This document shows positions 57,660-64,000 of a DNA stretch of 64,000 nt, one piece after another; the first letter of the stretch is position 1; each line of letters begins with the position of its first letter. Made by a program: the position numbers and the translations under genes. The stretch is from the NCBI RefSeq assembly GCF_009208565.1, contig NZ_WFLK01000005.1, positions 124,001-188,000 of the forward strand, read 5' to 3'. The notes under the pieces are model-generated. The model had not been told where the DNA came from. It did not search any database and saw only the letters and a program-made list of their open reading frames with translations. This DNA is from Janthinobacterium aquaticum (GTDB lineage: Bacteria > Pseudomonadota > Gammaproteobacteria > Burkholderiales > Burkholderiaceae_D).

Positions 57660-58082
57660 ATGGAATGCAAAGTCAGCTGGAATGGCCCGTCGGGCATGAG
57701 TTTTCGGGCAGAAACCGGCTCCGGCCATATGGTCAATATGGATGGCGCACCGGAAGGCGGCGGTCACAATCTGGCCCCGCGTCCGATGGAAATGGTGCTG
57801 TTGGGCACCGGAGGCTGTACTGCGTACGACGTGGTGCTGATCCTCAAACGCGGCCGCGCCGACGTCAAGGGCTGCGAAGTCACGCTCAAGGCGGACCGCG
57901 CCGAGACCGACCCGAAAGTCTTTACCAAGATTCACTTTCACTTTACCGTGCGCGGCAAGGACCTCAAAGCCACCGTAGTCGAGCGCGCCGTGGCGCTGTC
58001 GCACGACAAGTATTGCTCAGCATCGATCATGCTGGCCAAGACGGCGGAGATTACCCACTCGTTTGAAATTATCGAAGAGTAA
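57660..58082 (+). CDS. OsmC family peroxidase-like protein
   Basis: A 140-residue OsmC/YhfA-type protein. The two redox cysteines are in LLGTGGCTAYDVVLIL and LSHDKYCSASIML, as in organic hydroperoxide reductases. The ATG at 57660 follows CGGAGAAGTACG; the frame upstream is not conserved. It is divergent from rplM. YhfA-like members lack a proven substrate, so the exact role is open. Confidence 0.92.
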   Translation: MECKVSWNGPSGMSFRAETGSGHMVNMDGAPEGGGHNLAPRPMEMVLLGTGGCTAYDVVLILKRGRADVKGCEVTLKADRAETDPKVFTKIHFHFTVRGKDLKATVVERAVALSHDKYCSASIMLAKTAEITHSFEIIEE

Positions 58083-58092
58083 ATTTTAAGGG

Positions 58093-58191
58093 TAGGTCGG
58101 ATTAGCGGGGCACAGCCCCGCGTAATCCGACAACACCACTGGCGCCAACCATGTTGTCGGATTACGGCCCAAAGGGCCTAATCCGACCTAC
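58093..58191. repeat. REP pair between the OsmC gene and coq7
   Basis: Forward unit 58093-58135 with stem GCGGGGC-ACA-GCCCCGC and reverse unit 58153-58191 with GGCCC-TTT-GGGCC. They sit 10 bases after the OsmC stop and 3 bases from the coq7 stop. Confidence 0.94.
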
Positions 58192-58194
58192 GTA

Positions 58195-58839
58195 TTATAT
58201 GTAATACGCGGTTTTGGTCATCACCTTGCCCATCAGCCCCATCAGCGCGCGCACCGGCGCCGGAGTGTCGATGGCGCCCAGGCGTTGGGCGGCGGCGCCG
58301 TGTTCGATTTCATCGATCTGCATCTGGCGCACGATGGCGCGCGACTTGGCGTCCTGCGGCGGCAGGTCCACCAGATGGCTGGCCAGGTGCGCCTCGACCT
58401 GGCGCTCCGTTTCCACCACAAACCCCAGGCTCTGGCCATCGCCCACGCGCGCGGCCAGCGTACCGAGCGCAAAGGCGCCGGCGTACCACAGCGGGTTGAG
58501 CAAGCTCAAACGCGAACCGAGTTCATTGACGCGCTGCGCGGTCCAGGCCAGGTGATCTTCCTCGTCACGACCGGCTTCGTCAAACTGCGCGCGGATGGCC
58601 GGGCTGTGCGCATGGCGCGCCTGCGAGTTGTACAGCGCCTGCGCGCACACTTCCCCCACATGATTGACACGCATCAGGCCGGCGCTATGGCGCTGCTCGG
58701 CCGCGCTCAGGGTGGCATCGGCCGCCTGGACTGCCGGCGTCGGGCGCGAAGCATGGGCAACGCCGGCGATCACGCGCAGCGCCTTGTCGGCATCAACAAT
58801 CAAACGATCCAGGGTGGGAAGGTAGCGGTGCGCTGTCAT
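58195..58839 (-). CDS. coq7: 2-polyprenyl-3-methyl-6-methoxy-1,4-benzoquinone monooxygenase
   Basis: A di-iron hydroxylase that carries out a late step of ubiquinone synthesis. The 214-residue protein has the iron ligands in [39 protein letters not shown] and [13 protein letters not shown], the Coq7 set of Glu and His residues. It peripherally binds the inner membrane. A TATAAT on the minus strand (58869-58874) lies 30 bases upstream. Confidence 0.95.
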   Translation of the reverse strand: MTAHRYLPTLDRLIVDADKALRVIAGVAHASRPTPAVQAADATLSAAEQRHSAGLMRVNHVGEVCAQALYNSQARHAHSPAIRAQFDEAGRDEEDHLAWTAQRVNELGSRLSLLNPLWYAGAFALGTLAARVGDGQSLGFVVETERQVEAHLASHLVDLPPQDAKSRAIVRQMQIDEIEHGAAAQRLGAIDTPAPVRALMGLMGKVMTKTAYYI

Positions 58840-58923
58840 CGTAGCTCGTCTTGTAGGGAAAAAACATAATTATAGGACGATCACTGCCAGGCGTACCCGC
58901 GCCGCTAACAGGACGAAACGGCT

Positions 58924-59367
58924 TTATTGCGGGTTTTGTTGATTTATGCGGGCTTTTTCCTTTTCGATCCAGTCGACCACCGGGCCGACGGCGTCCAGGC
59001 CGGAAAGGTTCTTTGCCACCCCCAGGTTGAGCGAAATGAGGAAGTGGATACTGTCGATGGGAATATCGGTGCAATGCCGGGCAAAGGCCGCCAGGAAGCG
59101 CGGCGACTCGAGCACCTTGAGCACCTTGACCCCGCTCATGTATTGCAGCAGGCTGGAAATGCTGTGGCCGCCGCCCAGCGTATGGTAGATAAAGCGATTG
59201 TATTGGGCGTCGATTTTCTTGAAATCGAGCTCCTCCTTCGTCATCAGGCCGGCCAGATAGTACAGCCCCAGGCTGACGCGAAAAAAACCGATGGCTTCGG
59301 GGCTGGTCATGCCAGCACGCCCGACGGCCATGACCTTGTCCTGCGTCTCCTGATCGATGCTTCTCAT
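58924..59367 (-). CDS. conserved hypothetical protein
   Basis: A 147-residue protein that I do not recognise. GGAGG is seven bases before the ATG at 59367 (MRSIDQETQDKVMAVGRAG). It is mostly helical, with a mildly hydrophobic middle (SIHFLISLNLGVAKNLSG) and an acidic-basic C-terminus (VVDWIEKEKARINQQN); no signal peptide and no membrane helix are clear. The frame continues upstream to 60294 opposite the NatA gene, but that part is a shadow. It is divergent from the ABC exporter genes. Confidence 0.75.
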   Translation of the reverse strand: MRSIDQETQDKVMAVGRAGMTSPEAIGFFRVSLGLYYLAGLMTKEELDFKKIDAQYNRFIYHTLGGGHSISSLLQYMSGVKVLKVLESPRFLAAFARHCTDIPIDSIHFLISLNLGVAKNLSGLDAVGPVVDWIEKEKARINQQNPQ

Positions 59368-59445
59368 TGCACGCCTCCCCCATAGCAGCTTGTCAGCGTG
59401 CATGAAGATGCTGCCTTTTTCAATAGCCTGTTCAATATTTCCACC

Positions 59446-59475
59446 TTGCAAGTTACATTTTTTACATGTTACTCT
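59446..59475 (+). promoter_or_regulatory. promoter of the NatAB-type exporter
   Basis: TTGCAA (59446-59451), 18 bases, TACTCT (59470-59475). The spacer includes GTTACA twice nearby (GTTACATTTTTTACATGTTAC), a possible binding site. The start would be near 59482. Confidence 0.4.
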
Positions 59476-59502
59476 GAGCATCCTATAAGAATGGACGAGC
59501 AT

Positions 59503-60282
59503 ATGATAGAGGTCAAGCATCTGGCGAAACGTTTCCGCATGCCCAAGCATCGTGGCAAGGCTCCGGCCAGCACCGATCCGCGTGAACACGACGGCTGGTT
59601 CCATGCCGTGCGCGATGTCAGTTTCAGCTGCGCGCCGGGCGAAGTGCTGGGCCTGCTCGGCCCCAATGGCGCCGGCAAGACTACCACCTTGCGCCTGCTG
59701 TCGACCGCACTGCAGGCCGACGGCGGCAGCGCGCTGGTCAATGGCGTCGATGTGCTGCAGCAGCCGCTGGTGGCGCGCCAGAGCATCGGCTTTTTGTCCG
59801 GCTCGACCGGATTGTACGGCCGCCTGACGGCCCGTGAAAACGTCGAATACTTCGGCCGCCTGCACGGCATGACGCCGGAGGCGCTCAAGCGGCGCTGCGA
59901 CGAGCTGTTTGCCCTGCTGCAAATGGAGCAATACGGCGACAAGCGCGCCGACCAGTTGTCGACCGGCATGAAGCAGAAATGCGCGATTGCCCGCACCGTG
60001 GTGCATGAGCCGCAGGTGGTGATCCTGGACGAACCGACTTCCGGCCTCGATGTGATGTCGGCCAAGATCCTGCTCGACTTCATTGCCAGCTACAAGGCGC
60101 TGCGCGTGCCGCTGATTTTTTCCACCCATCATCTGCACGAAGTGGAAAAACTGTGCGACCGCGTCTGCATCATCAATCATGGCACCACCGCTTTTAACGG
60201 CACGCTGGACGAACTGCGCATGCTTGGCGGCAGCAGCGACCTGTACGACGCCTTTGTCGACGTGATCAACCGGGGAATATAA
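59503..60282 (+). CDS. ABC transporter ATP-binding protein, NatA type
   Basis: The ATPase of an ABC exporter, about 259 residues. Walker [12 protein letters not shown], signature [14 protein letters not shown], Walker [13 protein letters not shown] and switch STHHLHEVE are all present. I chose ATG at 59503 ([11 protein letters not shown], with GGACGAG upstream); ATG at 59491 is possible but lies only about nine bases from the predicted transcription start. It precedes the matching permease by two bases. The family exports sodium or drugs; the substrate is unknown. Confidence 0.9.
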   Translation: MIEVKHLAKRFRMPKHRGKAPASTDPREHDGWFHAVRDVSFSCAPGEVLGLLGPNGAGKTTTLRLLSTALQADGGSALVNGVDVLQQPLVARQSIGFLSGSTGLYGRLTARENVEYFGRLHGMTPEALKRRCDELFALLQMEQYGDKRADQLSTGMKQKCAIARTVVHEPQVVILDEPTSGLDVMSAKILLDFIASYKALRVPLIFSTHHLHEVEKLCDRVCIINHGTTAFNGTLDELRMLGGSSDLYDAFVDVINRGI

Positions 60283-60284
60283 GC

Positions 60285-61481
60285 ATGTGGACAATTTACC
60301 TGAAAGAACTGCTGGAACTGACGCGCGACCGCAAGACGCTGATCTTTACCATCCTGATTCCCATCTTTGCCATGCCGCTGATCTTTGGCGGCTTTGCTTA
60401 TGTCTCGAACAATATGTTCAAGAACGCCAAATCGGCGGAAATGCGCTACGCCATGATCGGCAAGCAGCATGCACCGGGCCTGGCCGAACGCTTCAGCGCG
60501 CAGGCCAATCTGCGCGAAGTGCCGCTGGCGTCCGAAGGCGAGATCCGGCAGGCCATCAGCGACGAGCGCATCAAATTTGCGGTAATCGTGGCGCCTGATT
60601 TCGAGCAAACCCTACAGCAGCACAAACAGGCGCATATCGAGCTCCATTACAACAGCGCCAGCACGGTCGACCTCACGCACCAGCGCGTGCGCGAAATCGT
60701 CGAAGGCTATAACGGCGTGCTGCGCGAAAACGCCCTGTCTGCGCTGAACCTGAACGCCGGCCAGCTGGCGTTCGCGCTCAATCCGGTGGTGCTGGAGAAA
60801 AAATCGACCGCCAACGAACGCGAGCAAATGGGCGCGGCCATCGGCGGCCTGCTGCCGTATATTTTGCTGATGGTGTGCCTGACGGCGGCCATGTATCCGG
60901 CCATCGACATGGGCGCCGGTGAAAAGGAGCGTGGCACGCTGGAAACGCTGCTGCTGGCGCCGGTACCGCGCGGCACCATCGTGCTGGCCAAATTCCTGGT
61001 GCTGTTTACGGTCGGCCTCACGTCAGCCGTGCTGATGGTGGGCAGCATGGCCACCTTGCTGGTGGTGTTCGGCAGCTCGCTTGACGGCGTGATGGCGGTG
61101 CTGGTGCGCAGCATCGGCCTGCCCGACCTGGCCATGGTCACGCTGATGCTGGTGCCGACGGCCGCCATCTTTGCTTCACTGCTGCTGTCGATCTCGATCT
61201 ACGCAAAGAGCTACAAAGAGGCGGCCGGCATGATTACGCCGCTGATGCTACTGGTGATCCTGCCGACGCTGGTGGCGATCTTGCCTGGTGTCGAACTGAA
61301 CTGGCTGTGGTCGATGGTGCCGCTGACCAACGTCTCGCTGGCCATGAAGGAACTGGTCAAGGGCACCATGGATTACCGCATGTTCGGCGTGATCATGGCG
61401 TCGAGCAGCATCATTGCCGGCGCCCTGCTGCTGCTGTGCCGCTGGTGGTTTACGCGCGAAGCGGTGCTGTTTCGCAACTGA
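60285..61481 (+). CDS. ABC transporter permease, NatB type
   Basis: A 398-residue ABC-2 type permease. One membrane helix near the N-terminus (LIFTILIPIFAMPLIFGGFAYV) precedes a large soluble domain (about residues 40-185), then five or six helices follow (IGGLLPYILLMVCLTAAMYP onward) with ERGTLETLLLAPVPR, a family signature. It forms the exporter with the ATPase encoded just upstream. Confidence 0.9.
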   Translation: MWTIYLKELLELTRDRKTLIFTILIPIFAMPLIFGGFAYVSNNMFKNAKSAEMRYAMIGKQHAPGLAERFSAQANLREVPLASEGEIRQAISDERIKFAVIVAPDFEQTLQQHKQAHIELHYNSASTVDLTHQRVREIVEGYNGVLRENALSALNLNAGQLAFALNPVVLEKKSTANEREQMGAAIGGLLPYILLMVCLTAAMYPAIDMGAGEKERGTLETLLLAPVPRGTIVLAKFLVLFTVGLTSAVLMVGSMATLLVVFGSSLDGVMAVLVRSIGLPDLAMVTLMLVPTAAIFASLLLSISIYAKSYKEAAGMITPLMLLVILPTLVAILPGVELNWLWSMVPLTNVSLAMKELVKGTMDYRMFGVIMASSSIIAGALLLLCRWWFTREAVLFRN

Positions 61482-61664
61482 TTCTGCTAGGATGACGGCC
61501 CGCGCGGCCGCCATCCGCCCGCGCAGGCTGCACTCTGGGCACGCAAACATGCCGGCTATCGCATGCAACTGCCCAGTATGTCTCAAATTCACTACAATGC
61601 CACCATATGAAACCCCTGATGCGCCTGCGCGGCGCCGGGCTGCCCAGCATCAGCAAGGAGTGGT

Positions 61665-62558
<894 letters not shown>

Positions 62559-62567
62559 GGCCAGCCC

Positions 62568-64000
62568 ATGTTTGCCATCGCAGCGTTTGAAGCCAGACAG
62601 CGTCTCAAGCTGCTGTCGACCTGGGTGTATTTCGCCATGTTCCTGGCGCTGGCCATGTTGTGGATGGCTGCCGTCGGCGGCGTCTTCAAGGAAGCCACCA
62701 TCAGTTTCGGTGGCAAGTCGCTGATCAATGCGCCGCGCTCGGTGGCGCTGACCTGCAGTTTTCTCGGCTGCTTTGGCGTGGTGGTGGTCGCCGCCATGAT
62801 GGGCCGCTCGGTGCAGCAGGATTTCGAACACCGCATGCAGCATTTCTTCTTCAGCGCGCCGATACACAAGCATGACTATGTGTTTGGCCGCTTCCTCGGC
62901 GCCGCGTTCGTGCTGGCGGTGGTGTTTGCCAGCATACCGCTGGGCGCCTGGCTGGGCGCCTGGCTGCCCGGCATCGATCCGGAACGGCTGGGGCCGCACA
63001 TGGCGCTGGCCTACCTGCTGCCTTATCTTTTTACCCTGCTGCCCAACCTGTTTATTTTTGGTGCCATCTTCTTTGTGATTGCCGCGCTGACGCGGCGCAT
63101 GCTGCCGGTCTACATCAGCTCGGTAGTGATGCTGATCGGCTACCTGGTGGCGCCCTCGCTGGCGCGCGACCTCGACTATAAAACGCTGGCCGCACTGATC
63201 GATCCGTTCGGCACCACCGCCGTGATCCGCCTGACCGAATACTGGACCAATGCCGAGCGCAACAGCGAACTGGTGCTGCTGGAAGGCGTCTACCTGCTTA
63301 ACCGCGCCATCTGGTCCGGCTTTGCGCTGGTGGCCTTGCTGCTCGGCTACTGGCGCTTCCAGTTCCTGGCCACCGCCGACCTCGGCGCCGCCAAGCGCCA
63401 GGGTGAAGGGACGCCAGTGCAGCGTCTGAGCAGCACCGCGCAGTCTACTACGCAGGCGCCCGACTTCCAGCAGCGCAGCCTGGCCTTTCTGCTGCTCAAG
63501 ATGAGCTGGCTGAACCTGCGTGAAACCGCCAAGAATATTTACTTTGCAGTGATCGTGCTGGCCGGCGTGCTGACCATGTATGCCGGCGCGCTCGACCTGG
63601 GCTCGCTGTTTGGCACCAACACCTATCCGGTCACGCCGCAGGTGCTGGAAATGGTCAGCGACTCGTTCGGGCTGTTCATGCTGGTGATCACCGCTTTCTA
63701 TGCGGGCGAACTGGTGTGGCGTGAACGCGAAAGCGGCTTGCAGCTGATGCTCGACGCCCTGCCCGTGCCAAACTGGCTGCCGCTGCTGTCGAAGCTGTTT
63801 GCGCTGATCGGCCTGCAAGCGCTACTGAGCCTGGTCATCATGCTGTGTGGCATGTCGATCCAGGTGGCCATGGGCTATTACCGGTTGGAGCCTGGCCTGT
63901 ATCTCGAGTCGCTGTTCCTGACGCACTTGCCCGGCTATGCACTGACCGCAGTACTGGCGATTTTCCTGCAGGTCGTGCTCAACCAGAAATACCTGGCCTA
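62568..64000 (+). CDS. ABC transporter permease, probably fused to M1 aminopeptidase (partial)
   Basis: The frame is open from ATG 62568 to the window edge (477 residues) without a stop. Visible is an ABC-2 type permease: helices at residues 18-38 ([20 protein letters not shown]), 60-80, 105-125, 140-165 and more, the [17 protein letters not shown] loop, and a second block after residue 320 ([19 protein letters not shown]). Homologues of this size and context carry a C-terminal M1 zinc aminopeptidase (HEXXH); that part is beyond the window, so the fusion is an inference. Cell location: inner membrane. Confidence 0.82.
   Translation, partial: MFAIAAFEARQRLKLLSTWVYFAMFLALAMLWMAAVGGVFKEATISFGGKSLINAPRSVALTCSFLGCFGVVVVAAMMGRSVQQDFEHRMQHFFFSAPIHKHDYVFGRFLGAAFVLAVVFASIPLGAWLGAWLPGIDPERLGPHMALAYLLPYLFTLLPNLFIFGAIFFVIAALTRRMLPVYISSVVMLIGYLVAPSLARDLDYKTLAALIDPFGTTAVIRLTEYWTNAERNSELVLLEGVYLLNRAIWSGFALVALLLGYWRFQFLATADLGAAKRQGEGTPVQRLSSTAQSTTQAPDFQQRSLAFLLLKMSWLNLRETAKNIYFAVIVLAGVLTMYAGALDLGSLFGTNTYPVTPQVLEMVSDSFGLFMLVITAFYAGELVWRERESGLQLMLDALPVPNWLPLLSKLFALIGLQALLSLVIMLCGMSIQVAMGYYRLEPGLYLESLFLTHLPGYALTAVLAIFLQVVLNQKYLA

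Noticed and set aside
59368-60294. upstream extension of the unknown gene opposite the NatA gene
   Set aside because: GGAGG and the ATG at 59367 fix the start, and the upstream part is the complement of the ATPase gene.

Overview
The window is high-GC chromosomal DNA that reads as a betaproteobacterium of the Oxalobacteraceae (Janthinobacterium/Duganella/Massilia type). The evidence is conserved betaproteobacterial gene orders (purH-fis-dusB, ruvC-ruvA-ruvB, tyrS next to an M23 peptidase and anmK, erpA-argC-rpsI-rplM, xseB-ispA-dxs), a Burkholderiales-style porin, Coq7-type ubiquinone synthesis, and a dispersed REP family with the arms GTAGGTCGGATTAG / CGTAATCCGACAAC. The genus is an inference. 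No rRNA, tRNA, insertion sequence, prophage or CRISPR array was seen.

Layout. 1-5.9 kb: the start of a GlcD-like FAD oxidase gene, a PduO-type cobalamin adenosyltransferase, an overlapping DUF4160/DUF2442 pair, a di-heme cytochrome c peroxidase and a FUSC membrane protein. 5.9-13.4 kb: a complete beta-galactoside module (two permeases, binding protein, GH42 beta-galactosidase, ATPase) facing a divergent LacI-type regulator. The shared region holds a perfect 18-bp operator, a good sigma70 promoter and an intrinsic-terminator-like hairpin in the leader. 13.5-21.9 kb: isoprenoid genes, a lone Rieske oxygenase, an EamA exporter, a sulfurtransferase, a ZIP metal transporter and a Tat-exported dienelactone hydrolase. 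21.9-29.6 kb: polA, DUF2782, thrB, a membrane protein and uvrD. 29.6-36.8 kb: a secreted coiled-coil protein, formaldehyde dehydrogenase, an orphan ANTAR regulator, and the thiCSGDE operon behind a TPP riboswitch. 36.8-40.2 kb: hipBA, a small membrane protein and a porin. 40.3-52.2 kb: valS, DUF2147, yaiI, the ruv genes, purH-fis-dusB and tyrS-dtd-phosphatase. 52.3-58.8 kb: M23 peptidase, anmK, erpA, argC, ribosomal genes, OsmC and coq7. 58.9-64 kb: an unknown protein, a NatAB-type ABC exporter, and a second ABC ATPase followed by a large permease that runs off the window and probably continues into an M1 aminopeptidase domain.

How genes work together. The galactoside module imports and hydrolyses beta-galactosides under LacI control. 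The thiamine operon is tightly coupled by GTGA overlaps and gated by a riboswitch. Its start site lies inside a hairpin that can hide the ribosome binding site. Eleven REP units at six loci sit only at gene 3' ends; four genes take their stop codon from a REP unit, and the inner stems covary. The least explained items are the ABC/M1 locus, the MGxLG-repeat secreted protein, possible AUU/AUC starts, the orphan ANTAR regulator, and the leader of the galactoside operon.
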